64,000 nt of DNA from Portunus trituberculatus (GCF_017591435.1 NC_059285.1:27364632-27428631); one strand, 5' to 3'. Positions 48,080 to 59,352 are shown, counted from the stretch's first letter. Notes: generated by a model not told the origin, from the sequence alone. Numbers and translations: made by a program.

Positions 48080-48430
48080 ATGTAGGTCATCAACCTTAAA
48101 GTAAGTCAAGGCCATTATGTGTAGGTCTCCAGGAAGTCACGGACGGTTGCTTACTTGCAGGTACAAAGTGACGCAATCTACCCTACCAGGAAGTACGTCA
48201 AGGTCATTATGTTAAGCCTCCAGGCTCGGTCATTATGCCTCCAGGCTCGGTTACTAACTATCAGGTATGACGAAAGTAATTCAAGGTCATTGGGCCTCCA
48301 GGCTCGGTTACTGACTTCCAGGTACAAAAATGACTAAGTCAAGGTCATTATGTCCAGGTACGGAAAATGACACAGTCATGTACGAAAGTAGGTCATCGAA
48401 ACTGCATTCGACAAAAGAATGTGCCTCGAA
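48080..48430. repeat. Degenerate tandem repeat with YCAAGGYCR half-sites
   Basis: Irregular 55-90-bp units share CCTCCAGGCTCGGTTACT and AAGTCAAGGTCATTATG pieces. Each unit contains TCAAGGTCA or TCAAGGCCA (48106-48114, 48198-48206, 48281-48289, 48339-48347). Confidence 0.7.
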
Positions 48431-49155
48431 ACGGGGATAATGCACTTTTCCCGGAAGTACACCAACCTTACTTCCGAGAAAAGTGCCTTTTGAGGCCCAT
48501 TTTCCCCTACTAATACGTTACCAGTGTTCATCATGGCTTAAGGGGACTGCATAGAGTTTGATGAATCATGAAGAAAAATGGATGAAATTTAATGAAACTT
48601 AATCAAAATGTCAAAACTACCATCCACATGAGCAAAACCAAATTCTAAGAAATTTTGATTAATAATTTTTTTTTTTTATTTGATCTACTTTATCAGTTTT
48701 GGTCATATATACAGTGTATTTTCATACAACATTTTAAAGAGGATTTCCATATCTATTAAACAAACTGATGAAATTTGAAAAAAATGTTTTTTTCTTTTTT
48801 TTAGATATACAAATCATAAAATATGAAAAAAAAAGAAAAAATCCTTTCAATTTAATTTCATGTAAACCGTAGTCTTTTTTTTTTTTATATTCATAATTAA
48901 TTTATCAGACAAAAATCATCTACACACCATACTCTGCAAAGAAAAATTAACAGAATAAAAATTAGTTAAAAATAAAAAATGTAGTTGCTCATAGAAGCAT
49001 CAAAATGCATCAAAAATCCATTCTTGAGAAAACGGGTCTCAAAGTTTGGCTATGATTTACTCCTATAACAATCCATTTCTCAGAAAATTTTACTTAATAC
49101 ACCGATTTGAAATTGGGTAATTAATAAAAAAGATACAGTAATTATGGTATCAGTA
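48431..49155. other. AT-rich sequence, no gene recognised
   Basis: Many A and T runs and GATGAAATTTAATGAAA-like motifs; looks like an old non-autonomous repeat, ends not found. Confidence 0.35.
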
Positions 49156-49157
49156 AC

Positions 49158-49575
49158 CACCACCACCAGCTGTTGGTTGCTTCCTCGTCCAGTTCCAGCA
49201 ATAGTTTCTTGGGTAATGTTGAATCTGAGAGTCCTGCTGCATTGAGGAAGAGGCTAGTAGCTAATAAACTACCTGTTCTAACACCAACAAGTCATGAAAG
49301 TGGAATAATTAGCATCAGTTCTCGCAATGATTTTGCCAGCAAAATCATTGAGAGAACTGATGCTCAATACACACTACACTTGGTTTTTGCTGGCAATATA
49401 ATTGACAGAACTGATGCTTATTATTCCACTTTCATGACTTGTTGGTGTTAGAACAGGTAGTTTATTAGCTACTAGCCTCTTCCTCAATGCAGCAGAACTC
49501 TCAGATTCAACATTATCCAAGAAACTATTGCTGGAACTGGACGAGGAAGCAACCAACAGCTGGCTGGTGGTGGTG
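49158..49575. repeat. Long near-perfect palindrome with inner hairpin
   Basis: Arms of about 190 bp (49158-49346 and 49384-49575) differ at only a handful of sites. Within the left arm, 49313-49365 forms its own hairpin around GCATCAGTTCTC...GAGAACTGATGC. Each arm encodes the same peptide on opposite strands (SSSSSSNSFL, RKRLVANKLPVLTPTSHESG). Confidence 0.9.
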
Positions 49576-49702
49576 TGGTGGTGGTGGTGGTCGTGTTGGT
49601 GGTGGTGAAAGGAGACTCGATTCTCTCCTGTCGTTTGCTTTCAGTGGATTGTAGATAGCCATGTTCGCACGTCTGTTTAGTCTTGTACGCGATAATTTAG
49701 GC
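49374..49702 (-). pseudogene. Unrecognised transposon-like protein start
   Basis: From MPKLSRTRLNRRANMAIYNP (49702) a basic N-terminus runs into Pro/His codons (a GGT repeat on +), then in another frame into the Ser-rich peptide repeated in the palindrome. A short basic start followed by a low-complexity Ser/acidic region is common in large transposon proteins, but no family can be named. Confidence 0.3.
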
Positions 49703-50079
49703 ATTTTATAGGTAAATAACTCGAGAAACACAATGTAATCACAAACGTCACATACGTGTACCTCCCTCACGGATCACGGTCAAGCCAGCGTCCCTCAGAC
49801 AAGCCCAAGGTATCGTACACTAACCAGAATAACTTTGGGTTTCGATACAGCAAGAAACAAAACGAAAAATAAAAAAAGAAAAAAAAATCTTCACTATATG
49901 ATATGGCAATACTCCCAGTCAGCTGATCCATTTAAATGCCCCGCTGGGCATTTAAATGTCCGCAAAATCCAAAATAAACACGCGTCTGGCAACGCCAATG
50001 CATCTAGCTACCCTATAATGTCGAAAACTTAAATTGACTTTCCTGGCGATTTTTACGTGTCTGAAGTCTATGCTATCCC
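49703..50079. other. No gene recognised; one hairpin
   Basis: Contains ATTTAAATGCCC (49930-49941) facing GGGCATTTAAAT (49946-49957) across a 4-base loop. Confidence 0.4.
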
Positions 50080-51021
50080 CTTTAGGTAACTACTGGTGTC
50101 CCACAGGGATTTGTCTCTATTTGGACCACTAAAGTTTGCTATCTACGTTAATGACGTGAGTGAAGAAGTTGAGTTATATAAACCTGTTTGCTGATGATGC
50201 AAAACTAACGAAGAAGATCGAAAATGTGAATGACTGTAAAGTGCTGCAAAGTGATTTTGATAAGATTAGTAATTGGAGTAGAAAATAGCAAATGGAGTTT
50301 AACTTGAATAAGTGTAAGGTAATGGAGTTTGGTAAGAGTGAAATGAGAATACGATACGACTATGATATTAATGAATTGGAGATATGAAAGAGGAAATGGA
50401 TTTGGGAGTGACTGTTACATATGACTTCACTCCAGACAAACATATAAATAGAATTTTTAATGGTATGATGAATTTATTAAAGAGGTGAGAATGGCCTTTT
50501 CGTATCTTGATGAAAGGATGATTAAGAGGATATTGATTTATGTGATATGACCGAAATTGGAATATGCGGCGGTCGTGTGGTCTCTTCATAAAAAGAAAAA
50601 TATTATGAAGTTGGAAAGAGTGCAGAGAGCAACTATAAAGATGGTTCCAAATTTAAGTACTTTAACCTATGGAGAAAGATTCAGGAAATTGGACATCACT
50701 ACATTGGAAGATAGAAGGAAAAGAGGAGATTTGATATATGTTTATAGAATGATTAATGGTATGGAGGATGTGGATAAAGAAGACTTTTTACTATTGGACA
50801 CACGCAGTACAAGAGAACATGGTTTAAGGTTGAGAAAGGGATTTTGTAGAAGAGATGTCAAGAAGTATAGTTCCCTCATAGAGTTGTGAACAATTGGATT
50901 GAACTTGATTAGGAAGTTGTAATGGTTGGACTGTGCATACTGTAAGGAAGAAATTTGATAAAAGATATAGAGACAGGATTCCATGAGTTTACTCCCCTCC
51001 CGTAAACCACAACTAGGTAAA
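50080..51021 (+). pseudogene. CR1-like LINE copy 2, 3' fragment
   Basis: It starts within the RT palm (TGVPQG at about 50093, then a degraded ADDAK block near 50195) and continues through the thumb to the C-terminal RKRGDLIYVYRMINGMEDV block (50715-50775). It ends at ACAACTAGGTAAATACAC (51009-51022), the same tail as copy 1. Stops at several sites, e.g. 50288 and 50388. Confidence 0.8.
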
Positions 51022-51040
51022 TACACACACACACACACAC
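51022..51040. repeat. (CA)n tract at the LINE tail
   Basis: Starts directly at the end of the LINE copy 2 tail. Confidence 0.95.
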
Positions 51041-51493
51041 ATATTAGACCCTCGATGTAACGGACCCTGATGCACCGAACAAAATCCACTAGTCCGGATT
51101 GTCTGGTCTGATGTCATATGCAACAGACGAAAATAGACTCGCAGACGTCTGATAGTTTAGAACTCACAGGACAAGTGTGCCAAGAACAGTCAAATATGCA
51201 TACATAATAGCTACATGCATATACACATGTACATATTGTACCTGTAACCTATAGTTCATGGTATAGCAAAATAAAGTGGGAGCTGGTGGGTGAGGAAGGC
51301 CAAGAAAAGTGGCAGGACTGTGTTCATGCATTCATACATACATACATATGTAAATAATTCCTACACGCATACATATACGTATATACATACATATTGTACC
51401 TGGAACCTATTGTTCTTGGTATAGTGAAAAAAAAAAAAAAACGGATGGGTGAGGAGGCAGGAAATAGTGAAGATACTGTTCACTCTATCAGTC

Positions 51494-51557
<64 letters not shown>

Positions 51558-51604
51558 TTTTATGACAGGATGAAGGAGAGATGAAGAGGATGAATTGGAG
51601 ATAT
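51041..51604. other. Duplicated non-coding unit, possible Tigger-type end
   Basis: TAGACCCTCGATGTAACGGA at about 51045 looks like the outer end of a pogo/Tigger-type transposon, with no partner seen. A unit of about 160 bp with ATTGTACCTG-AACCTAT-GTTC-TGGTATAG occurs twice (51185-51340 and 51341-51480). Confidence 0.4.
51496..51555. repeat. (GA)n microsatellite
   Basis: 60 bases of GA. Confidence 0.98.
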
Positions 51605-51860
51605 GTGTGTGTGTGTAATTCACCACCACGGTCGTCTGCTGGTCACCCAGCCAATCTTCCCCATTACGGAGCGAGCTCAGAGCTCATAGATCGATTTTCG
51701 GGTAGGACTGAGACCACAACACACTCCACACACCAGGAAAGCGAGGCCACAATTCCTCAAGTTACATCCCGTACCTATTTATTGCTAGGTTAACAGGGGC
51801 TCGAACCCGGACCCTCTCGATTGTGAGTCGAGCGTGCTAACCACTACACTACGCGGTGTG
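51605..51860 (-). mobile_element. tRNA-derived SINE, subfamily 2
   Basis: Head on -: A box TAGTGTAGTGG (51851-51841), anticodon arm CTCGA-CTCACAA-TCGAG with CAC anticodon, B box GGGTTCGAGCC (51808-51798). The body shares CCTGTT-ACCTAGCA and CTCTGAGCTCG blocks with the 38-kb and 52-kb SINEs but the head differs. Confidence 0.85.
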
Positions 51861-51861
51861 T

Positions 51862-52153
51862 GTGTTTCACTGTTTGATCTGCTGCAGTCTCTGACGAGAC
51901 AGCCAGACGTTACCCTACGGAACGAGCTCAGAGCTCATTATTTCCGATCTTCGGATAGGCCTGAGACCAGGCACACACCACACACCGGGACAACAAGGTC
52001 ACAACTCCTCGATTTACATCCCGTACCTACTCACTGCTAGGTGAACAGGGGCTACATGTGAAAGGAGAGACACGCAAATATCTCCACCTGGCCGGGGAAT
52101 CAAACCCCGGTCCTCTGGCTTGTGAAGCCAGCGCTCTAACCACTGAGCTACCG
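51862..52153 (-). mobile_element. tRNA-derived SINE, subfamily 1
   Basis: Nearly identical to 38228-38520: A box at 52150-52140, B box at 52106-52096 with one change from the 38-kb copy. It is placed head to tail against the subfamily 2 copy and followed by a TG tract at its 5' end (52154-52178). Confidence 0.85.
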
Positions 52154-52197
52154 GGTGTGTGTGTGTGTGTGTGTGTGTATTTATTAAGTTGTATTTA

Positions 52198-52202
52198 CCC
52201 CT
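52198..52202. repeat. Target duplication of element D, left
   Basis: CCCCT directly before the left LTR; same 5 bases at 63244-63248. Confidence 0.8.
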
Positions 52203-52406
52203 TGTGGTATTCATTGTAGTTAAATATCTGCGTAAACGATTGGTTTTGATTTAATTTCAAACTTTTGTAAATCTTTGTTTGGATCTCGTTCCGGAACAGA
52301 CGCCGCTCCTTTTTGACGAGGGTGTGTCATTCTCACTGATGGAGCGGTGGCTGAGGTGTGTATTGTTAATGTGTTGGTTTGGGTTTGGGTATACATGTTT
52401 GTATGT

Positions 52407-52877
52407 CCTGTTATCCTGGTACCGCTGGCACCATCAATATGTTCTGGTGTGGATGAAAAGAAACACTGGGGGAGCTTCCCTGTGTTTATTGTAGGATACA
52501 AAATGTACTGGAGGCTTGGTAGCTTGGTAGCAAGCGGCCGTGGAAAGGCTTGAGAAGTAGCCGGCGACGAGAGAGAAACTTGTAGTCGGTAGCGGCTAGA
52601 TGGAGCTTGTAGCAAGCGTGATGATGTATAATTACAGTCTACACACTGGAGTGTGACTGTAGACAGTACACTGTAGAACTAGACTGGCTGTGCAGGACAG
52701 GAGGACCAGTCAAAGAAGGCAACCGGATTGCCAGCGGAGCGTGACTCCGTCCAGAAGCTGTGTTTGGGACCAGATTGAGCGTGGCGTCTCTTGGGGTAGC
52801 GGAACAATACACAGCCCCAGTACACCATATACAGAACATTACATTACTCCGCGTTAACAAAGTAGTCTGTCTATGAT
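52407..52877. mobile_element. 0.47-kb insert in the 5' LTR of D
   Basis: Present in the left but not the right LTR. It begins CCTGTTATCCTGGTACC and ends GTCTGTCTATGAT, is non-coding and matches nothing else in the window. It may be a small LTR (TGTTATCC...GTTAACA) or other non-autonomous element; a clean target duplication was not found. Confidence 0.5.
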
Positions 52878-52880
52878 ACT

Positions 52881-52884
<4 letters not shown>

Positions 52885-52963
<79 letters not shown>
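52885..52963. repeat. (TA)n/(TG)n microsatellite
   Basis: 65 bases of TA then 14 of TG; the TA part is also present in the right LTR, the TG part abuts the LINE tail. Confidence 0.97.
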
Positions 52964-55900
52964 ATTTACCTAATTGTATTTACCTAATTGTAACATACGG
53001 GAAAAGAGCTATGCTCGTGCTGTCCCGTCTCCATATCTACTAATGTCCAGCTTTTTCTTAAAATCATGAATATTCCTTGCGTTGACCACTTCCACGTCTA
53101 AACTATTCCATGCTTCCACCCTTCTATGAGGAAGCTATATTTTTCACATCTCTCCTATAAGTGGCCATTTTAGTTTTTCCCATGCCCTCTCGACATTCTT
53201 TCATTCCACATACACAGATCTTCCCTATCCATTTTTCCATGCCAATCATCACTCTGTATATTGCTATCAGGTCTCCCCTTTCTCTTCTGTTTTCCAGGGT
53301 CGGAAGTTGCATTCTTTTCAGTCTGTCTTCATAAGTCAAATCTCTTAAGTCAGGCACCATTTTTGTTGCAGCCCTCTGTACTTTCTCTAGTTTCCTTATG
53401 TGTTTCTTTAAGTTCGGAGCCCACTGTATTGTTGCATATTCAAGCCTCGGTCTTATCATTGCAGTAATTATTTTCTTCATCATTTCTTCATCTAAATATA
53501 CGAACGCCACTCTTATGTTCCTCAATAAGTTCAATACTTCTCCAATTATTTTGTTTATATGTCTCTCTGGCGATAGGTCATTGGTAATTGTCACCCCAAG
53601 GTCTTTTCTTCATGACTGGTTTTATGTCTTCATTTCCTATCTTGTACATACTCCTGATTCTTCTTTCACTCTTGCCAAACTCTATTTTCTTGCATTTTGT
53701 CGTGTTGAACTCCATTTGCCATGTACAGCTCCATTTCCATATTCTGTCCAAGTCTTCCTGGAGTAGTTCGCAATCTTTGTCACATCTCACTTTTCTTAAC
53801 AATTTTGCATCGTCTGCAAATAGGCTCACATAACTGGACACCCCATCCACCATGTCATTTATGTAGACCGCGAACATTACTGGTGCCAACACTGATCCCT
53901 GTGGAACTCCACTCTCCACCAAGCCCCATTCTGATGGTCTGTCCTTAATTATTGTTCTCATTTCTCTTCCTACCAAAAGTCTTCCATCCATTTTAGTAAA
54001 CTGCCATGCACTCCTCCTACCATTTCAAGTTTCCAGATCAGTCTCCGGTGTGGTACCTTATCAAAGGCCTTTTTTAAATCCAGATATATTCCATCAGCCC
54101 AACCATCTCTTTCCTGTATTACATCTATCACCCTCGAATAGTAACATATCAGGTTTGTCGTGCATGAACGCCCTTTTCTAAAACCAAATTGACACTCACA
54201 AAGTATGTCATTTTCTCCAAGAAGTCTGTCCATCTATTCTTCACCACCCTCTCACACATCTTAGCTACCACACTTGTAAGTGACACTGGTCTATAGTTCA
54301 ATGGGTCTCTCTTGTTACCTGATTTATAGATTGGGACAATGTTAGCTCTTTTCCAGTCTTGGGGCACTACACCTTCCCTTAATGAGGCATCAATTACTTC
54401 ACAAACTTTTTCTGCCAGTTGCTCCCTGCATTCTCTTAAAATCCATCCTGATACCCCATCAGGTCCCACAGCTTTTCTCACTTCTAAACTCCCCATCATA
54501 TTCTTGATCTCCTCCACAGTTACTTGAAACTCCTTCATAATCCCTTTCTGTTCCATTACCAGTGGTTTGTCAAAAGCAGTCTCCTTTGTGAATACCTTCC
54601 GAAAGCATCCATTCATAGCCTCTGCCATTTCCTGGGATCCTCACTGCATACTCCATTTACTTCTAAACTTTCAATACTTTCTCTATTTTTGATGTTGTTG
54701 TTCACATGTCTGTAAAAAGCCTTGGTTGGTCTTTACATTTATCAATTATATCCTTTTCTTGTTTCTTTCTTTCTTCTCTTCTAATCAACACATATTCATT
54801 TCTTGCTCTTTTGTAACTTTCCCACTGCTTAATCCGTCTTTTCCTTCTCCACCTCTTCCATGCATCCTCTTTTCTTGTTCTAGCCTTTTCACATCTATCG
54901 TTAAACCAGTCCTGCTTTCCAACTTCTCTATGTTGTCTTATTGGTACAAATTTTTCTCACCTTCTTTGTATATTTTTATAAATTCCTTCCACTTTTCATT
55001 TGCTCCTTAGCACTCTTGAATTTCATCCAATTTGTCTCTTGAAAGAATTTCTTTAGGTTTCCAAAATCTGTCTTGGCATAATTCCATCTTCCCACTTTAT
55101 ATTCTTCATTTCTTCTAGATTTCTCTTCATCTATCACCTTGAACTCCAAAACTGCATGATCACTCTTTGCTAAAGGGCACTCCACCCTCATCTCCTCAAT
55201 GACCATTGGCTCTGTACTAAAGACCAAGTCCAGTCTTGACGATGCTCCCTCTCCTCCAAACCTAGTATCTTCTTTGACCCACTGAGTTAACACATTTTCC
55301 ATTGCCAGTGTCAATAGTGTATTTCCCCATGTTGTCTCTGATCCTTCCATTGACCAGTCCTCCCAACACACCTCTTTACAATTAAAATCTCCCATCATTA
55401 TAGTTCGTTCACAGCCACCCAACATTTCTTCCAGACATGTTCCTGTATCACTTATCATTTCTTCATATTCCTGTACTGACCATGCATTTGTCTTAGGTGG
55501 TACGTACACCACTATGTAGTGCCTCTTTTTCCTTCATTAGTTTCTGCTCTGATCTTTAGCACTTCTGCCTTTCCCATACCTTCTTTCACTTGATCCACCT
55601 TTATATCTTTTTAACCAGCAACATCACTCCTCCTCCCATCTTACCTACTCTATTTCTTTTCCAAACATTATATTTCCTTCTCCAACCATCATCAGGTCTT
55701 CTCCCTCTCTCAGTTTTGTTTCAGTAAGACCCACAATATCTGGGTTCTTGTCCCTCAAGTAATCGTTGAGTTCTAAAATCCCCGATATCACTCCATTTAT
55801 GTTGGAATACATTACATTCCGCTCATACGTAAGTTTCTTTAGTCTTTTCTTGCTGTACTTTTCTGGGTTATGAACCACTTCCTCAGTCTCATATCCAAGA

Positions 55901-56028
55901 TTCTCCAGAAAAACTCTTTCTTCTCCTCTTCTGTCCTCTCTTCATTTTTTTTCAAAGCCTCCTTTCTCAACTCATTTAACATTTCTCTTTCCTTTTCACC
56001 GAGATCTCTTCTCAACCAAATCTTCCTT
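52950..56028 (-). pseudogene. CR1-like LINE copy 3, longest copy (ORF1 end, endonuclease, RT)
   Basis: On -, 56020-55860 encodes a Lys/Glu-rich ORF1 end (LRKEALKKNEERTEEEKKEF). The apurinic-type endonuclease follows in two frames (YSNINGVISGILELNDYL at 55800; TIMMGDFNCKEVCWEDW and SRLDLVF ... KSDHAVLEF at 55410-55150). RT runs from 54628 (KAVGPDGVSGWILREC, DWKRANIVPIYKSGN, DGIYLDLKKAFDKVPHRRL) through GVPQGSVLAPVMF and the catalytic FADDAK (53810 area). The C-terminal block ends at 53124. The 3' end at 52964-53000 repeats AATTAGGTAAATAC. Frameshifts near 55650, 54980, 54200, 54000 and 53590 make it inactive. Confidence 0.88.
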
Positions 56029-56207
56029 GTTGTGTGTGTGTGTGTGTATCTTTTGAAATATCCTGTATGGTTCATGAAATTATTTTTGTTGAGTAAAGCC
56101 TTGGAAAAGGGATCGATGTGTATCTATATCACGTCATTTTACTCAACAAGAATAAATAACGCTCCAAACACTCCAGCCGTGTGGGACTTCGTAGCTCCCA
56201 GATCAAC

Positions 56208-56980
56208 ATGGAACGACTACTGAGGCCCGAACGCTTAGACGCCGATCCCAGCGCATCCACGGCAGCATTAGAGTGGAAACATTGGATTCAAACTTTCGAA
56301 AATGTCCTAGAAGGGTTGCCCCAAGATAATCTGAATAAGTTGACAGTGCTTACAAACCATGTGTCTCCCAGAATCTACGAGACCATTTCGGACTGTGCTT
56401 CATACGAAAATGCTATCAGTGCCTTAAAATCACTATAAGTTAAACCCACTAACGAAGTGTTTACCCGCCACCGTCTTGCAACTCGGAGGCAGCAGAGTGG
56501 AGAGACATTGGACGAGTATTTTCAGGCGCTGAAAACGCTGAGCAAAGATTGTAACTTCAAGTCAGTATCCGCGGCCCAACACTGTGAAGAGTCTATCAGG
56601 GACGCATTTATCAGTGGTTTACTTTCTCAGTCCATTCGACAGAGCCTGCTGGAAAACAAGATGCTTGACCTCTCCACCATATTCGATCAGGCTCGAGCAC
56701 TTGACTCAGAGAAACTCTGAGTTATACGACGGTGCTTCCTCCACTCGTGTGCTTGGTGCTGCTTCTGAGGAAGTAGAAGAAAGTGACAAAAGTTTGGAAT
56801 CGACTCCAGTTATGGCTGTTGCCAGTGCTAAGTGCTTCTTTTGTGGTCTATCCAAGCATCCACGATTCAAGTGTCCTGCTCGTGACGCAAATTGCAACAA
56901 ATGTCATAAAAAGGGCATTACGCTAAAGTGTGTCGTGGTACCCGCGCCCCCACTACCGCGGCTAACTGTGCCACTCTAGC
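56208..56980 (+). pseudogene. Element D gag
   Basis: From ATG 56208 (MERLLRPERLDADPSASTAA) the capsid-like region runs to a stop at 56436, resumes in the same frame (FTRHRLATRRQQSGETLDEY) to 56720, and then shifts frame. The last part carries a CCHC zinc knuckle (CFFCGLSKHPRFKC) and a second degraded one (CNKCHKKG). This is the standard capsid-nucleocapsid order. Confidence 0.75.
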
Positions 56981-56984
56981 AGCC

Positions 56985-57583
56985 ACACCATGAGTATTGT
57001 CCAAGGCCGTGACTAAAATTTCTATCAATGGGACAGAAGTGGACGGACTAATAGATAGTGGAAGCTCAGAAAGCTTCATCCACCCGGACTTAATCGAGCT
57101 GTCCATAGTTCTCGAAGTGCAGTTACGATGGTGTCTACTTCTCTCAGTGCTCAAGCTACTGGTATCTGTGAAGTGAACTTGAAGGTGAACGGACAAGAGT
57201 ATCGTGACATGCGCTTGACGGTCCTCCCTCAGCTGTGCGCTGATGTAATACTGAGGCAAGACTTCCAGAAGCTGCACGACAGCGTCACACTAAAGTATGG
57301 TGGTGCCCTACCTCCCCTGATGATTTGTGGAATGAGTGGACTTCGTGTCGAGCCCCCTGAGTTATTTAGGAACCTGACAGCAGACTGCCACCCAATAGCT
57401 ACTCGAACACGACGCTACTCTTTGGAGGATAGACAATTTATTGAAACAGAGGTTCAATGACTGCTCGAGGAAGGAATCATTGAGGAAAGCACTTCCCCAT
57501 GGCGTGCACAGGTAGTAGTAGTTAAAAGCGAGACTCGCAAGAAACGCCTCGCCATTGACTAATCCCAAACCATAAACAAGTTC
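56985..57583 (+). pseudogene. Element D protease and start of RT
   Basis: A protease active-site loop (LIDSGSSESFIHP) lies near 57050, then GICEVNLKVNGQEYRDMRL and LPQLCADVILRQDF. The RT fingers begin near 57460 (EEGIIEESTSPWRAQVVV spread over a stop) and the frame stops being readable at the element E insertion (57584). An in-frame stop lies at 57560. Confidence 0.7.
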
Positions 57584-57587
57584 ACAC

Positions 57588-58228
57588 TGTTACTTTCACT
57601 GGTTAAACTGGTAAGATTGGCATCGGGGAGCCGGTGAACAATAACAATAAAAAAAAAAAAAAACACTGCAGGTTTAACTGGTGAGGAAATGCAAAAGAAG
57701 GGCACTTTAAAAAGCTATTTTAATAACCCATAATGAAACTGACACACATAGATATAACATGAAACATGAAACACAGATATATAACATGAAACACAGGAAA
57801 ATGACATACACATATATATATAACACAAAAATAAATACAACAATAAATCCCAACTTAATACCTAACAATAATCCTAATCCTATATGGAGGCAATGTGGAA
57901 AACACGGACGAGGGGAAGTGATACTTATGCGGTGTCGCAGTGGTGAAGTGCTGGGTGATGGTTGATCCCACGGTAAACCCAAGAGGCGTTGTGTTCACTG
58001 GTTGAGGCTTGGATCTCAACTGACTTCAGAAAGACAAGAGCTGGCTTAACACTTCCGGTTGAGTCGAATGGGGCCGCGTGAATCCAACTTCGGGACAGTA
58101 GCTTCATGAAACGGTAACGTGGAGGGTTCATGAGACGGTGACGTGGAAGGAGAGGCGGAGAGGTGGCGAACGAGGTAACAAGCGGAGGAGGTGATGGTAG
58201 TGGAGTATGTTACGGGCGGGCCGTAACA
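57588..58228 (-). mobile_element. 3' LTR of element E
   Basis: 641 bp, bounded TGTTACTTTCACTGG and GGGCGGGCCGTAACA on +. Contains a small tandem duplicate around TTCATGAAACGGTAACGTGG that the solo LTR at 42650 lacks. Confidence 0.9.
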
Positions 58229-58241
58229 TTTCCTCCCCCCT
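58229..58241 (-). promoter_or_regulatory. Polypurine tract of element E
   Basis: On - AGGGGGGAGGAAA directly precedes the 3' LTR; this is where plus-strand DNA synthesis is primed in LTR elements. Confidence 0.75.
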
Positions 58242-58259
58242 AAGACCTCCGAAATGGGC

Positions 58260-58799
58260 TCATGAAGGAGGTGAGACGGGAGATCTTGATAAGGCGTCAG
58301 CGATGATGTTGTCCACCCTCTTGATATGGTGGACTTCCAAGTTGAAGGGTTGAGTTAACAAGGCCCACCTAAGAATGCGTTGGTTTCGGTTCTTCATGGC
58401 GTGAAGGAAGGCCAGAGGATTGTGATCGGTGAAGACCTTCGTAGTTTGAGGACCAGGATGAAGATAGCACTCAAAACGTTGGAGCGCCAGGACGAGTGCC
58501 AGAGCCTCCTTCTCGATGGTGGAGTAGTTGAGTTGATGTTTCTTCAGCTTGGCGGAGTGATAGGCGATGGGATGGAGGATGCCGCTTGTGGGGTCCGTTT
58601 GTAGTAGGACAGCACCTACTCCAACTCCACTCGCGTCCACTTGTAGATGGAAGGGGCGGGAGTGATCCGGCGTCCAGACCACTGGTTCCGAGGAGAGGAA
58701 CGCCTTGAGGTGTTGGAAGGCTTGGTCACATGGGCCATTTATTCCTATTGGCAATGCTCTCAAAAGCGCGAAATGACCCGTCAACATCAGATTCATCAA
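58260..58799 (-). pseudogene. Element E pol remnant: RNase H
   Basis: The frame encodes a full Ty3/Gypsy RNase H: FHLQVDASGVGVGAVL (first Asp), YSTIEKEALALVLALQRF (Glu), KVFTDHNPLAFLHAM (Asp) and VDNIIADALSRS at the end. It begins abruptly at residues that follow RT and overlaps gag by 74 bp in another frame, marking the deletion junction. It ends just before the polypurine tract, so integrase is absent. Confidence 0.8.
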
Positions 58800-59352
58800 A
58801 AGGGGGAACTAGCGGAGCAGCTGTAGCGGGATTAATGCTTGCTAACTTTTTCTTTATATATATTTCTTCCCCTCTAAACTTAGCGTCATTTTGTAGGGCT
58901 AACTCCTGAATTTCTAACTCTTTCTCCTGCCTTCTAAATTGTAACTGAAATTCTCTCTCTTCTTTTTTTTCCCGTAGTTCTCTTTCTTTATCTTTATCTT
59001 CTTTTTCTGCCTGTAGTTGCATTTGTTTTTCCTGCATCCGGTATTCTAGTTTAAGCTTCTCAATTTCCCACTGACTCTTGTCCTGTTCTTCCTGGGGACT
59101 GTGTATTATAGTCCTCGTAGAGGCTGACATGGGAGTTAACTCTTCTATGGCATTTCTTAGCAACTGACCTTCTTGCACTAGATGTTCAACAACTACATTC
59201 TTAATGACCTCTTTATTCATCTGAGACGTGATGGGAACATCAAAATGTTTAGCGATGGTCTTCCATTGGTCCTTCTTTATATTAGCATCTTTAAGTTGTT
59301 CCAGAGAAGGGTCGGCACAAAAATCTTCAACGTTAAACTGAGCGGAAGCCAT
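58726..59352 (-). CDS. Element E gag-like coiled-coil protein, truncated
   Basis: From ATG 59352 (MASAQFNVEDFCADPSLEQL) a 208-codon frame begins with a SAP-like helical segment (VPITSQMNKEVIKNVVVEHL), followed by about 80 residues of Glu/Lys/Gln-rich coiled coil (QWEIEKLKLEYRMQEKQM). It then ends in VPPFDESDVDGSFRAFE, the start of a capsid-like domain, where it is cut by the deletion. The frame itself is intact up to there. Confidence 0.65.
   Translation of the reverse strand: MASAQFNVEDFCADPSLEQLKDANIKKDQWKTIAKHFDVPITSQMNKEVIKNVVVEHLVQEGQLLRNAIEELTPMSASTRTIIHSPQEEQDKSQWEIEKLKLEYRMQEKQMQLQAEKEDKDKERELREKKEEREFQLQFRRQEKELEIQELALQNDAKFRGEEIYIKKKLASINPATAAPLVPPFDESDVDGSFRAFESIANRNKWPM

Larger units (their letters stand above)
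52203..56136 (+). mobile_element. 5' LTR of element D, interrupted
   Basis: Bases 52203-52406 match 62844-63045, 52878-52949 match the TA-rich middle, and 56049-56136 match the end of the 3' LTR (TTGAAATATCCTGTATGG onward). The intervening 52407-52877 and 52950-56048 are absent from the 3' LTR. Confidence 0.85.

Noticed and set aside
48080..48430. CRISPR-like array
   Set aside because: Repeats are irregular in length and sequence, in a eukaryotic context, with no cas genes.
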